Shown: positions 37,325 to 46,694, numbered from the stretch's first letter. The stretch is DNA of 64,000 bases from Exiguobacterium sp. 9-2 (GCF_036287235.1 NZ_CP142850.1:832001-896000); one strand, 5' to 3'. The notes: generated from the letters alone by a model not told the origin. Program-made: numbers and translations.

Positions 37325-38677
37325 ATGAATGGATTCAGCCATTATCAATTACACCCGTTCGTCATCGAAGCACTCGATGACGCCCGCATCACAAAACCGA
37401 CCGACATTCAGTCGCGGATCATCCCAGCTGCAGTAAAGGGGCGCGATATCATCGGTCAATCACAAACAGGAACAGGAAAAACGTTATCGTTCCTTCTTCC
37501 AATCGTTCAAAACGTCGATCCGAAGCTTCAAGAATTACAGGCGATCATCGTTGCTCCGACGCGTGAACTTGCTTGGCAAATCCATGAAGAACTAAAATCG
37601 TTACTCGTGAAAGAACCTGACTTCATCAAAACGAGTCTCATTACAGGTGGGATGGATCGCGAACGTCAAATTGGTCGTGTTAAAGTCTCGCCACAAATCG
37701 TCATCGGAACACCGGGACGTATTTTAGATTTATTCAAGGAACAAGCATTGAAGCCGCATTTCGTGAAGCACTACGTCATCGATGAAGCGGATCAAATGCT
37801 CGATATGGGGTTCTTGCCAGAAGTTGACCGGATTGCTCAAGCTCTTCCAGAACAGCTTCAGATGATGGTCTTCTCAGCAACGATTCCTGAGAAATTGCAA
37901 CCGTTTTTGAAAAAATACATGAACAACCCGCGTTACGCCCATGTGGATCCGAAACAGCAGACAGCGAAGAAAATCGTTCACCATACGATTCCAGTCAAGC
38001 ACCGTGAGCGCTCAGAGTTGACGCTAAAAGTCGCGAAAGCGTTGAACCCTTATATCTGTCTGATCTTTACGAACACAAAAGCAGAAGCAATCGAAGTCGA
38101 AGCTTTGTTCCTAGAAGCAGGACTTAATGTTGGTTCTCTTCACGGTGATCTCCCGGCTCGTCGCCGGAAACAAGCGATCAAGGAAATCAACGATGCGAAG
38201 TACCAGTATGTCATCGTGACGGATCTTGCTGCACGTGGAATCGATATTTCAGGTGTCTCACACGTCATCAACCACGGTATTCCGAAAGACTTGGACTTCT
38301 ACGTTCACCGTGTTGGTCGGACAGGTCGTGTCGATCAAGATGGATTGGCGTACACGCTGTTTGAAGATCACGAGAACGGTATGATCAATCGCTTAGAGGA
38401 TCGTGGCATTCAATTTACGAACGTCGATGTCAAAGGCAGTCAAATCGTCGAAGTCAAAGAACGCCGCCGTGCGAAGCCGCACATGAAGACTGCCGTCTCG
38501 AAGACAGCGCATAGTCGCCTTTCGGGTGAAGCAGCAAAAGCGAAAAAACGTGTTAAACCAGGTTATAAGAAGAAACATCAATATAAGCTGAAAGAAACAG
38601 CAAAACGTGAACGCATCAAAGAACAACGTGGTGTCGGTCGCGCGCAACGTAAAGAAAACGCCCGCAAATCAAAATAA
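37325..38677 (+). CDS. cshB: DEAD-box RNA helicase CshB
   Basis: ATP-dependent RNA helicase involved in cold adaptation and RNA turnover. The 450-residue protein has SQTGTGKT as motif I, PTREL, DEAD in VIDEADQML, SAT in VFSATIP, and the C-terminal HRVGRTGR. The last 80 residues are rich in Lys and Arg and suit RNA binding. The start at 37325 matches the CshB N-terminus; an upstream in-frame ATG (37289) would add a 12-residue extension not expected for the family. Confidence 0.9.
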   Translation: MNGFSHYQLHPFVIEALDDARITKPTDIQSRIIPAAVKGRDIIGQSQTGTGKTLSFLLPIVQNVDPKLQELQAIIVAPTRELAWQIHEELKSLLVKEPDFIKTSLITGGMDRERQIGRVKVSPQIVIGTPGRILDLFKEQALKPHFVKHYVIDEADQMLDMGFLPEVDRIAQALPEQLQMMVFSATIPEKLQPFLKKYMNNPRYAHVDPKQQTAKKIVHHTIPVKHRERSELTLKVAKALNPYICLIFTNTKAEAIEVEALFLEAGLNVGSLHGDLPARRRKQAIKEINDAKYQYVIVTDLAARGIDISGVSHVINHGIPKDLDFYVHRVGRTGRVDQDGLAYTLFEDHENGMINRLEDRGIQFTNVDVKGSQIVEVKERRRAKPHMKTAVSKTAHSRLSGEAAKAKKRVKPGYKKKHQYKLKETAKRERIKEQRGVGRAQRKENARKSK

Positions 38678-38687
38678 CTCCATTGAT

Positions 38688-38733
38688 GACACCCGTGAAA
38701 TGAAAAAACATTTTTCGGGTGTCTTGTCGTTTT
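38688..38733 (+). terminator. terminator after cshB
   Basis: GACACCCG (38688-38695) pairs with CGGGTGTC (38716-38723), and an inner GAAATG/CATTTT stem extends it. TTGTCGTTTT follows. Confidence 0.7.
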
Positions 38734-38740
38734 CAAGATT

Positions 38741-38749
38741 TGGTACACT
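38741..38749 (+). promoter_or_regulatory. possible extended -10 promoter of nfo
   Basis: TGGTACACT gives TACACT at 38744-38749 with the TG extension. It lies 27 bp before the start codon. The -35 is weak. Confidence 0.4.
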
Positions 38750-38775
38750 GTAAAAAGAGAAAGGTGGAAAACAAC

Positions 38776-39678
38776 ATGAAAATAGGTTCACACGTCTCCG
38801 TTTCGGGGAAAAAAATGCTGTTAGGTGCCAGTGAGGAAGCAGCGTCTTATGGTGCAACGACGATGATGGTCTATACAGGAGCACCTCAAAATACACGCCG
38901 TAAGCCGATGGAAGAGTTACGAATTCCGGAAGCGTTGCAACATATGAGTGCGAATGGAATTGAAGAAATCGTCGTACACGCACCGTATATCATCAACCTG
39001 GGGAATACGACAAAACCCGAGACATTCGAACTCGCGGTTTCGTTTTTAGGAGCTGAGATCAAACGAGCAGAAGCTCTAGAGAAAGCACGACACATCGTAT
39101 TGCATCCAGGTGCGCATGTAGGTGCTGGGGAAGAGGTTGGAATCAAACGGATCGTTGAAGGACTCAATGAAGTATTGACAGGCGAAGAACAGGTGAAGAT
39201 CGCGCTTGAGACGATGGCTGGAAAAGGATCGGAAATCGGAAAAACCTTCGAGGAACTTGCTCAGATCATTGAAGGCGTCACACATCATGATCGTCTGTCC
39301 GTCTGTCTTGATACATGCCACGTGCATGATGCGGGATACGATATCGTGCACGACCTAGATGGTGTTCTCGAACAATTCGACCGAATCGTCGGACTGGATC
39401 GTCTTGGTGTCATCCATGTGAATGACTCGAAAAATGTCCGCGGTGCGCGGAAAGACCGTCACGAAAATATTGGTTTTGGTGAGATTGGATTTGATGCCTT
39501 ACACCGTGTCGTGCATCATCCTGCCCTGGCTCATTTACCTAAAATTCTAGAGACACCTTACATTGGTCTCGATCCAAAGAAAAAAGTAGCACCGTATAAA
39601 CAAGAAATCGATATGTTACGTTCGGGTGCATTTGATGCAGACTGGCGTCTACCGATTCTAGGAGCACCGGTCGAATAA
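38776..39678 (+). CDS. nfo: endonuclease IV (AP endonuclease)
   Basis: Repairs abasic sites in DNA. The 300-residue TIM-barrel enzyme has the N-terminal [11 protein letters not shown] and metal-binding motifs [44 protein letters not shown] and [12 protein letters not shown]. The start at ATG 38776 follows AAAGGTGG; the longer in-frame ATG at 38719 lies inside the promoter area. A small zinc-centre protein follows 20 bp later. Confidence 0.96.
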   Translation: MKIGSHVSVSGKKMLLGASEEAASYGATTMMVYTGAPQNTRRKPMEELRIPEALQHMSANGIEEIVVHAPYIINLGNTTKPETFELAVSFLGAEIKRAEALEKARHIVLHPGAHVGAGEEVGIKRIVEGLNEVLTGEEQVKIALETMAGKGSEIGKTFEELAQIIEGVTHHDRLSVCLDTCHVHDAGYDIVHDLDGVLEQFDRIVGLDRLGVIHVNDSKNVRGARKDRHENIGFGEIGFDALHRVVHHPALAHLPKILETPYIGLDPKKKVAPYKQEIDMLRSGAFDADWRLPILGAPVE

Positions 39679-39698
39679 CTCATAAAGGGGTGTCAGTG

Positions 39699-40316
39699 AT
39701 GTGTCATATACTCGTCGTCGATGAGACTAATTTTGCGATACGACAAGCTGTTGTCCACTATTATGAAACAAAGGAACCGTTTTATTTGCCGGCAGATCTG
39801 GCAGAGGGAGAAGAAGTATTTCTTGCGACGTCTGATGGAATCATTGCGTATGCAGAAGTCTTGTTCACGGAGTATACGACACGTCCAGAGGATCCGTTTT
39901 GGTTGACCGTTGCTGACGATTCGGAAGGATCTTATGTATGTCTTGATCTCATCAGTGTGGATTTACGACATCCGTTACTTGGACGACCACTCGATCAACT
40001 TAGTCTTAAAACCGGACCAGTCGAAAGCGCGTTTCGCACACGTCTGCTTGATTCATGGCAGTATGGGTATTTCGAAACCGATGTGCTGACACTCGAACAA
40101 TCTAAACAACGTCGAATCGAGCGCTTCAAGGAGCGAAATCATCTAGAACAAATTGCGCGTCAATGTGTTCATTGTGAGGAGTCTAGGCAGTCGTTACTCG
40201 AATGGCATTTGACATCAGAAGGATACCAGACGGTGTGTCCGACATGTCACCGGTGGTTACATCAACGGATGTTGCATGCTATGGATACGGCGGCGGCGAC
40301 GGAAGAGAGTGAGTAA
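39699..40316 (+). CDS. unknown protein with C-terminal HNH-like zinc centre
   Basis: A 205-residue protein I do not recognise. The N-terminal half is beta-rich, and the stretch PADLAEGEEVFLATSDGII has the flavour of PUA/EVE-type domains. The C-terminal part has C156-x-x-C159, H170, C180-x-x-C183-H184 and H188, arranged like a zinc-stabilised HNH (beta-beta-alpha metal) fold or a plain zinc ribbon. There is no signal or membrane segment. It follows nfo closely and could be co-transcribed, hinting at a nucleic-acid role. ATG 39699 lies 7 bp after AAAGGGGTG. Function is unknown. Confidence 0.7.
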   Translation: MCHILVVDETNFAIRQAVVHYYETKEPFYLPADLAEGEEVFLATSDGIIAYAEVLFTEYTTRPEDPFWLTVADDSEGSYVCLDLISVDLRHPLLGRPLDQLSLKTGPVESAFRTRLLDSWQYGYFETDVLTLEQSKQRRIERFKERNHLEQIARQCVHCEESRQSLLEWHLTSEGYQTVCPTCHRWLHQRMLHAMDTAAATEESE

Positions 40317-40385
40317 AAGCTTTTTCTATTCAAGCAGAGCTCGTATGACTGATCATCCAATCATTAAAACCTTAAAAGAATCAAA

Positions 40386-40428
40386 AAAACAGTTCTCTAT
40401 CTGCGCTGGCAGTAAAGAGAACTGTTTT
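40386..40428. terminator. bidirectional terminator
   Basis: AAAACAGTTCTCT (40386-40398) pairs with AGAGAACTGTTTT (40416-40428), with an inner CTG/CAG pairing. It lies between converging genes. Confidence 0.85.
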
Positions 40429-40436
40429 CATTTAGA

Positions 40437-40607
40437 TTAGAAAAAGCGTTCTACTAAAAACAGATAGATTTTCATCCCAAGGAAGACACCAAAGATCCCG
40501 ACGACGGCTGGGAAAACGGGTGGAGCAGGGATTGGTAATTTCAATGCGGTGAACACGACTCCGCAGATGACGCCTGCGAGAAGGGATAACAAGATTTGCT
40601 GAAGCAT
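40437..40607 (-). CDS. XapX domain-containing small membrane protein
   Basis: A 56-residue, two-helix membrane protein resembling the XapX/DUF1427 family: LLAGVICGVVFTALKLPIPAPP, then a glycine-rich second helix (VVGIFGVFLGMKIYLF). The start at 40607 has AAAGGA 8 bp upstream, whereas the longer in-frame ATG (40637) has none. Function is unknown. Confidence 0.8.
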   Translation of the reverse strand: MLQQILLSLLAGVICGVVFTALKLPIPAPPVFPAVVGIFGVFLGMKIYLFLVERFF

Positions 40608-40661
40608 ACATTTCGTCCTTTCTGCTGTAATCAGCATTTGAAGTAAAGTATATCTTAAATG

Positions 40662-42815
40662 TCAGGTGGCATTTTGATCAAGAATGACTTTGTCATCCTT
40701 CTTTTCGATTGTGATCCACTTTTGTTTCAATGGAGCTGTAAAACTTGGTTTTTGTTTTAATTTGCCGCTCGTATAATCTAGAATCAGCAACTGTGATTCG
40801 CAGCTCTGTTTTCCGTCTTTAACGTAATAATAGGATCCAGCGGCTGTCTGCTCACGCGCTTTGACATTATCAGCAAGGGCGAGGGCGAGACAATCCTTTA
40901 GATATTGTTTATGTTCTTCGTCCATAATCGGGAACAAGATTTCAATCCGTTTTCGCATGTTGCGTGTCATCCAGTCAGCACTTGATCCATACATCAAATC
41001 CTGCCCGTTATGATGGAAGTAGAAGATGCGTGAATGTTCCAAATAACGATCAACGATCGAGATGACGCGAATGTTCTCCGAAACACCTGGAATGCCAGGA
41101 CGCAGACAACAGACGCCACGAACGATAAGTTCGACTTGTACACCGGCGCGCGATGCCTTATAGAGACGTAAGATGATGTCTTTCTCCGTTAAACTATTCA
41201 TCTTGGCGACGATTCGACCGTTTCCGTGTTTTTGATGATGATGGATTTCTTCATCAATCAATGACAGGAACTTCTCAAGCATCGCGTTCGGTGAAGTTTG
41301 GATGACGTTCCATTCGGGTTGTTCCCCGTATCCGGACAACCAGTTAAAGAAGTTTGTCGCATCTTCGGCGATTTCTTCTCGAGCCGTCAATAATCCGACA
41401 TCCGTGTATAGTTTCGCCGTCGAATCATTATAGTTGCCGGTACCAAGATGGACGAAACGCTGAATCTTTCCTTCGTGGAGTCGGACGACGAGCGTGATCT
41501 TCGAGTGCGTCTTTAAATCACTATATCCGTAGATGACATGAGCGCCGGCTTTTTCTAACTGCTTTGCCCACTCGATGTTCTTCGCCTCATCGAATCGAGC
41601 TTTGAGTTCGACGAGGACAGTGACCTGTTTCCCGTTCTCGGCTGCTGTTTTTAAGGCTTTAATGATCGGTGAGTCACCAGATACGCGGTAAAGGGTTTGT
41701 TTGATGGCAAGGACGTTCGGATCATTAGCCGCTTGGACGATGAACCGGACGATAGGATCAAACGTATGATACGGATGATGCAAGAGATAGTCGCGTTCCA
41801 GTAATTGATTGAACAGATTTTTTGAACTATCGAGTGCGGGTGGGTCGACCGGCATGATCGTCTGATAGATCAAATGATCATATTCAACACCGATTTGACT
41901 GTAGAAGGCGAAGGAGAACGTCAAATCAATCGGACCATCTACAGCAAAGATATCGCGTTCCTGCAAATCAAGTACATCACGTAGCATGTTGAGTAGCTCA
42001 GTATTGATGGCAGCTTTTTGGACTTCAAGTCGAATTGCTACCCCCCAACGCCGTTTTTTTAATTCCTTTTCGATTAACTTCAATAAATCGTGTGTCCCTT
42101 CTTCGTGAAACGGAAGGTCGGCATTCCGGGTGATCCGAAATGGCATGGCAGACAACACGCGATAGCCTTTAAATAAACTGTCAATGAAGGCGATGATGAC
42201 GTCTTCGAGTAAAATGACAGCCGTCGTCTCGTCATCTTCTACCGGTAAATCGACGAATCGCGGTAAAACAGCAGGTACTTGTACGAGTGCCAAATTTCGT
42301 TTCGTCCCGTCTTCTGCTTCAAGAACCGTTGCGATGTTAAGTGATTTTGAAGACAACATCGGGAACGGACGATAGGCATCGACAGCAACAGGCGTGAGTA
42401 CCGGAAAGACTTGTTCACGGAAAAAGGATTTTACATAGGTTGTTTGTTCTGAAGTCAGGGCGTCGTATTTTAAGAATGTAATGCCTTCATCTGATAACGT
42501 CTGATTGATTGCTTGAAATGCTTCGTATTGCCGATCGACTAACTCTTTTGTTTTCAACGCGATCGCACGTAACTGTTGTTTAGGTGTCATCTGTTGTTTA
42601 TTTTCCGGTTTATTGAACCCAGCGAGCACTTCATCCTTTAAGCCACCGACCCTTACCATATAGAACTCGTCTAAATTGGAACTAAAGATACCGAGAAACT
42701 TAAAACGTTCCATTAATGGATTGCGTGTGTCAAAAGCTTCACCCAGTACACGTTCGTTGAACTGGAGCCAGCTGAGCTCACGATTATTGAAATGTTCCGG
42801 TATGTCGAGCTTCAT
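40662..42815 (-). CDS. ppk: polyphosphate kinase 1
   Basis: Makes inorganic polyphosphate from ATP. The 717-residue protein starts with FNNRELSWLQFNERVL and has the phosphorylated-histidine regions near YGYSDLKTHSKI and the second half with EHSRIFYFHH and SADWMTRN. ATG 42815 is chosen with AAAGGAG about 11 bp upstream. It overlaps the ppx stop by 4 bp, so kinase and phosphatase are translationally coupled. Confidence 0.95.
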   Translation of the reverse strand: MKLDIPEHFNNRELSWLQFNERVLGEAFDTRNPLMERFKFLGIFSSNLDEFYMVRVGGLKDEVLAGFNKPENKQQMTPKQQLRAIALKTKELVDRQYEAFQAINQTLSDEGITFLKYDALTSEQTTYVKSFFREQVFPVLTPVAVDAYRPFPMLSSKSLNIATVLEAEDGTKRNLALVQVPAVLPRFVDLPVEDDETTAVILLEDVIIAFIDSLFKGYRVLSAMPFRITRNADLPFHEEGTHDLLKLIEKELKKRRWGVAIRLEVQKAAINTELLNMLRDVLDLQERDIFAVDGPIDLTFSFAFYSQIGVEYDHLIYQTIMPVDPPALDSSKNLFNQLLERDYLLHHPYHTFDPIVRFIVQAANDPNVLAIKQTLYRVSGDSPIIKALKTAAENGKQVTVLVELKARFDEAKNIEWAKQLEKAGAHVIYGYSDLKTHSKITLVVRLHEGKIQRFVHLGTGNYNDSTAKLYTDVGLLTAREEIAEDATNFFNWLSGYGEQPEWNVIQTSPNAMLEKFLSLIDEEIHHHQKHGNGRIVAKMNSLTEKDIILRLYKASRAGVQVELIVRGVCCLRPGIPGVSENIRVISIVDRYLEHSRIFYFHHNGQDLMYGSSADWMTRNMRKRIEILFPIMDEEHKQYLKDCLALALADNVKAREQTAAGSYYYVKDGKQSCESQLLILDYTSGKLKQKPSFTAPLKQKWITIEKKDDKVILDQNAT

Positions 42816-44350
42816 GAAGGAAGATCTCCTTTCGTTTCGAAGGTAATCGTACAATCAATGATTCGTTCCAGGTGTTTCTTTTGTTTTTCGGCTTTTTCGA
42901 CTTCAAATCCATAATCGTGATCGCCTGTATCGAGGACGAATTGGAGTTGGTCCTTTTTAAGGAACAGTTCCAAATGATCGACAGCTTTTCGTTCCGTCAC
43001 GTCGAGGGCATGGCTTAACTTGAGTAAAGAACCGAGTAAGTCGAAGCGGTCCAGTGATTCTTCCGTGAACCATTCTTTGAACGGCTTTGCTAATTGTTGC
43101 ATCCGTTTCGCTGAAGAATAGGAGCTGACAAGGGAGAGCGCAACGCGATCCTTGTGCGTCATGCCATTCATTTCGGTGTTCGTCAACAAATAAAACGTTT
43201 GGTCTGATCGCGTATCCGGATTAATGTATTGACCGCAATAAAACAAACGACTTGCGGAATCGAGGAGGCGTAAATCGGACGCTCGTTCTGATACCAGGTC
43301 TAACGTGACGAGTTGACGGTACATCGATTTAGCAAGTGTTCCGATATACGACGCACGATCACGATTGACCTTATAATCACTTTCAAGCTGATAGAGGCTC
43401 TGCTCACGTACGTTTTCAATCCGGCGGTATGCTTCGTCCTGCACGTCGAACTCGTAAACAAGACCTTCACGAAGACCGAGATTGCTCATGATGAATTCTT
43501 CCGCTTCGATGTGTTGAGCTAACCCTTGGATCGCAATCAATGCCGGCAGGAAAATATCGATTCGATCCTTTGATAGCCCTTCGATTTTCGATAGCTGTTT
43601 CGCTGATTTCCCTTCCAGATCATCGACCATTTTCGCGAGTTCCTTCGCCTTGATTTGATATTGATGAACGCTCCGAAGCGGATAATCCTGATTGGATTGA
43701 TGGATACGAACGAAGTTTCGGGCAGAACCACCGACACCGATTAAAGGAAGCTTTTTATCACTTAGCCATGGTATCGATTCGAATTGTTCCCGTAAGAATT
43801 TCACCAACTTCTTCTTATCACTTGCACTAAGTGTCTCGTCGGAAACGAATTGCCGTGTCAATGTGACGGCGCCAAATGGAAAGCTATGATACGCTACCAT
43901 CTCGCGATTTTCGATCAAGGTGACTTCCATGGAACCACCGCCGATGTCGACAGAAAACCCATCTGTCAGGAAGGTCGAATTGATGATAGCAAAATAACCA
44001 TAGTATGCTTCTTGTTCGTCTGTTAGAACCTGAATGGAAAAAGGTGTGTTTTCAGTAACGGATTTAACAATTGCTTCTCGATTCGTCGCATTACGAATAG
44101 CAGCGGTCGCGACACAAATCGTCTCCTCGACCTCATGGGTGACACCGACTTCGTAAAATCGATGTAACGTTTCTTCGAGTAACGAGATGCCTGCGTCGTC
44201 AAGTGCTCCGTCTTTATTGATATGAGCAGATAAACGCGCGACGACTTTAATGTTAATCTTCTCGATGTAACGACCAGAAGCGATCGGATGGAAGATGACA
44301 TAACGAATTGAGTTGGAACCGATATCGATAACTGCAAGTTCTTGTTTCAA
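42812..44350 (-). CDS. ppx: exopolyphosphatase (Ppx/GppA family)
   Basis: Releases phosphate from polyphosphate chains and may act on pppGpp. The 512-residue protein has the sugar-kinase-fold motif AVIDIGSNSIRYVIF at the N-terminus and SVDIGGGSMEV, with a C-terminal HD-like helical region. The TTG at 44350 is preferred: it gives the expected length, and GAGGAG lies about 10 bp upstream. A longer frame to 44578 would add an unsupported extension overlapping the zinc operon promoter. Confidence 0.9.
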   Translation of the reverse strand: MKQELAVIDIGSNSIRYVIFHPIASGRYIEKINIKVVARLSAHINKDGALDDAGISLLEETLHRFYEVGVTHEVEETICVATAAIRNATNREAIVKSVTENTPFSIQVLTDEQEAYYGYFAIINSTFLTDGFSVDIGGGSMEVTLIENREMVAYHSFPFGAVTLTRQFVSDETLSASDKKKLVKFLREQFESIPWLSDKKLPLIGVGGSARNFVRIHQSNQDYPLRSVHQYQIKAKELAKMVDDLEGKSAKQLSKIEGLSKDRIDIFLPALIAIQGLAQHIEAEEFIMSNLGLREGLVYEFDVQDEAYRRIENVREQSLYQLESDYKVNRDRASYIGTLAKSMYRQLVTLDLVSERASDLRLLDSASRLFYCGQYINPDTRSDQTFYLLTNTEMNGMTHKDRVALSLVSSYSSAKRMQQLAKPFKEWFTEESLDRFDLLGSLLKLSHALDVTERKAVDHLELFLKKDQLQFVLDTGDHDYGFEVEKAEKQKKHLERIIDCTITFETKGDLPS

Positions 44351-44477
44351 GTGACCTCGACTCCTCTCTGCGATGCGTGCATTAAAAGATTTCCCTTCCT
44401 GAACAAGCCGGAAACAGCTAGTTTCTGTCTTTATTGTACCTTGATTATTTTCAAAGGAGGATAGGAAGTTGCTAGAG

Positions 44478-44506
44478 TTGCACCAATAATTAGCGAACGC
44501 TATAAT
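44478..44506 (+). promoter_or_regulatory. promoter of the zinc uptake operon
   Basis: TTGCAC (44478-44483) and a perfect TATAAT (44501-44506) are 17 bp apart. Confidence 0.8.
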
Positions 44507-44522
44507 AAGACAGTTGATTAAG

Positions 44523-44537
44523 ACGTAATTATTCCGT
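44523..44537 (+). promoter_or_regulatory. Zur-box-like operator
   Basis: ACGTAATTATTCCGT is a near-perfect dyad centred on one base, close to the Bacillus Zur core CGTAATnATTACG with one mismatch. It sits about 10-25 bp after the predicted transcript start, where repressor would block elongation. The operon encodes its own Zur. Confidence 0.65.
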
Positions 44538-44565
44538 TTTACGAAAACGGAAGGAGTGAAAATAA

Positions 44566-45333
44566 ATGGAAACACCAATCATCGAGATTGATCAAGTCAG
44601 CTATGATTATCCAGATCGCCGGGTATTGAATCAAGTTTCGTTTCAGGTTCAACAAGGACAATTCTTAGCAATCGTCGGGGAAAATGGATCTGGGAAATCG
44701 ACGCTGATCAAATGTATCTTAGGTTTATTGCAACCGAAAGGAACGATTCGCTTATTCGGACAACCCCAATCGCAATTCAATGAATGGTGGCGAATCAGCT
44801 ATGTCTCGCAAAAAGCAGCTTCGTTTAACTCGGGTTTCCCGGTAACTGTCGCAGAAGTCGTCGAGATGGGGTTGTATGCTAAAAAAGGACTTTTTCGTCG
44901 TTTGTCACGCGATGATCGAGACAAAGTACGGACTGCCCTTGAAACAGTCGGAATGTGGGAACGCCGTGATTCAAAAGTCGGCGACTTGTCCGGCGGTCAA
45001 CAACAACGCGTCTTCATCGCGCGTGCGCTCGTCAACGATCCGGACTTAATGATCTTAGATGAACCAACTGTTGGTGTCGATCAGCGATACGTGAAAGAAT
45101 TTTATGAAATTCTTGAAGAACTGCGTCGAGATAAACGGCGAACGTTCGTCCTTGTGACACATGATATCCATTTCGTCAGCAAACTCGTCACGGATGTCAT
45201 TCATTTGGTCGATGGACGTTTAGGTTGTAACTGTGGCATTAAAGAGTATTGGGAACTAGATGAACAGACGATCCGCTCCCTCTATCCAGTTCCGGGACGT
45301 GTCCTCGTTCACGAAGGGAAGAGTGTCCAATGA
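44566..45333 (+). CDS. znuC: zinc ABC transporter ATP-binding protein
   Basis: Cytoplasmic ATPase of a manganese/zinc-type importer. The 255-residue protein has Walker A GENGSGKST at residues 38-46, the signature LSGGQQQRVFIARAL, and Walker B ILDEPTVGVDQR. It overlaps the permease gene by 4 bp. Zinc rather than manganese is inferred from the Zur gene and the Zur-box-like site. In B. subtilis the equivalent is called adcC or zurM/ycdI. Confidence 0.88.
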   Translation: METPIIEIDQVSYDYPDRRVLNQVSFQVQQGQFLAIVGENGSGKSTLIKCILGLLQPKGTIRLFGQPQSQFNEWWRISYVSQKAASFNSGFPVTVAEVVEMGLYAKKGLFRRLSRDDRDKVRTALETVGMWERRDSKVGDLSGGQQQRVFIARALVNDPDLMILDEPTVGVDQRYVKEFYEILEELRRDKRRTFVLVTHDIHFVSKLVTDVIHLVDGRLGCNCGIKEYWELDEQTIRSLYPVPGRVLVHEGKSVQ

Positions 45334-46199
45334 TCGAAGCATTCATGACGTTAAAATTTTTACAGTATGCTTTAGTGGCTGCCATTTTAATTGGATTCAC
45401 GGCCCCATTGATTGGCTCGTTCGTCGTCGTCCGGCGGATGAGCCTGATCGCAGATGCACTTTCGCACGTCACGTTAGCTGGGATTGCACTCAGTCTCTTG
45501 ATTTCTGGTATGGTCGCGCAATTAGCGGACTTAAATCCACTGTACTTAGGAATCGTGACGTCGGTCATCGCGGCACTGACGATTGATTGGTTGCGCGCTA
45601 AATATAAGCATTTTCAAGAACTCGCGATTCCGATCATCATGGCAACAGGGATGGGGCTCGGTGCGACATTCATTAGTCTTGCGAACGGCTTTTCAATGGA
45701 TCTCGTCTCCTTCTTATTTGGAACGGTTTCGGCTGTTGCCTTAACGGATGTGTACACGATTCTTATCGTGACGGTCGTGGTCGTCATCTTCGTCTTTGCC
45801 TTTTATAAGGAATTGTTGTTCCTCTCATTTGACGAGGAACAGGCACGTGTCTCGGGAATCCGACTTCGTTTAGTTCACATTCTCTTTATGATCGTCGTTG
45901 CGCTTGTGATCGCGATTAGTATGCGAATCGTCGGGATTTTACTTGTCTCGAGCTTAATCACGTTGCCGGTTGCGGCAGCACTTCGAATTGCAAAAAGTTT
46001 TAAGACGACGATCTTTTTAGCTATCATCTTCGGTGAGATTGCAACAGTACTTGGACTCATCCTGGCTTATCAGTTTGATTTAGCACCCGGCGGAATGATT
46101 GTCCTACTTGCCGTGCTCGAACTGATCATCGTCATGCTATTAGAACGTTTTTGGATAGGAGGTAAAACACATGAAGACGAACATCGAACAAGCGCGTGA
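45330..46199 (+). CDS. znuB: zinc ABC transporter permease
   Basis: A 289-residue membrane protein of the ABC-3 family with about eight hydrophobic segments. Conserved blocks are VVVRRMSLIADALSHVTLAG, with the metal-pathway acidic and histidine residues, and LLVSSLITLPVAAAL. The end overlaps the zur gene by 29 bp, an unusually long overlap. No substrate-binding lipoprotein (ZnuA/AdcA) is present in this operon and must be encoded elsewhere. Confidence 0.9.
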   Translation: MIEAFMTLKFLQYALVAAILIGFTAPLIGSFVVVRRMSLIADALSHVTLAGIALSLLISGMVAQLADLNPLYLGIVTSVIAALTIDWLRAKYKHFQELAIPIIMATGMGLGATFISLANGFSMDLVSFLFGTVSAVALTDVYTILIVTVVVVIFVFAFYKELLFLSFDEEQARVSGIRLRLVHILFMIVVALVIAISMRIVGILLVSSLITLPVAAALRIAKSFKTTIFLAIIFGEIATVLGLILAYQFDLAPGGMIVLLAVLELIIVMLLERFWIGGKTHEDEHRTSA

Positions 46200-46602
46200 A
46201 CGAATGAAGGCTTCTGGGTTTAAAATGACACCGAAACGTCTGGATTTGCTATCGTATCTGTTTGAAGTGAATCGGTATGTCAGTGCGCGGGAAGTGGCAG
46301 AAGCTCTCCGGACGTCTCATCCTTCGTTAAGTTATGATACGATTTATCGAAACTTGAATGATTTTTCGGAAATCGACTTATTAGAAGTGACGGAATTAGA
46401 CGGTGAGATGAAATATCGGGCTGCCTGTGCTTCCGGTCATCACCATCATCATTTGATATGCCGAATCTGTGGCAAGACGGAGACGTTGAATGTCTGCCCG
46501 ATGGAGTGGATTTCACCCGCTCAAGAGACTGGTTTTGAAGTCGAAGATCATAAATTCGAAATCTATGGACGTTGTGCGAATTGTCAACGCTTGACGTCTT
46601 AA
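46171..46602 (+). CDS. zur: zinc uptake regulator Zur (Fur family)
   Basis: Zinc-dependent repressor of 143 residues. An N-terminal winged helix (about 10-80; MTPKRLDLLSYLF, YDTIYRNLNDF) is followed by a metal-binding domain with a run of five histidines and two CxxC pairs (CRIC and CANC) for structural zinc. ATG 46171 is supported by AGGAGGT, even though it lies inside the permease gene. Zur is assigned over Fur or PerR by operon context. Confidence 0.88.
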   Translation: MKTNIEQARERMKASGFKMTPKRLDLLSYLFEVNRYVSAREVAEALRTSHPSLSYDTIYRNLNDFSEIDLLEVTELDGEMKYRAACASGHHHHHLICRICGKTETLNVCPMEWISPAQETGFEVEDHKFEIYGRCANCQRLTS

Positions 46603-46608
46603 ATAGAA

Positions 46609-46639
46609 GGGAACGTCCATTCGGGACGTTCTCTTTTTT
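46609..46639 (+). terminator. terminator after zur
   Basis: GAACGTCC (46611-46618) pairs with GGACGTTC (46624-46631), followed by a T-rich run. Confidence 0.8.
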
Positions 46640-46694
46640 GTTTTTATACGACTAGTCCTGATTAAAACGGGAATAGTCGAACAGAGGTGATGAG

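Larger units (their letters stand above)
44351..44565. other. divergent region between ppx and the zinc operon
   Basis: It holds the forward promoter at 44478-44506, a Zur-box-like dyad and an overlapping 8-bp hairpin (TCCGTTTT / AAAACGGA). For ppx a minus-strand TACAAT at 44438-44433 could be a -10, but no -35 box is evident. Confidence 0.55.

Noticed and set aside
44351-44578. Longer N-terminus for Ppx reaching 44578
   Set aside because: The extension would cover the zinc operon promoter and lacks family similarity; the TTG at 44350 gives the normal length with a ribosome site.
46440-46456. Run of five histidines in Zur as a possible cloning tag
   Set aside because: It lies inside the metal-binding domain where Fur-family proteins naturally carry histidines.
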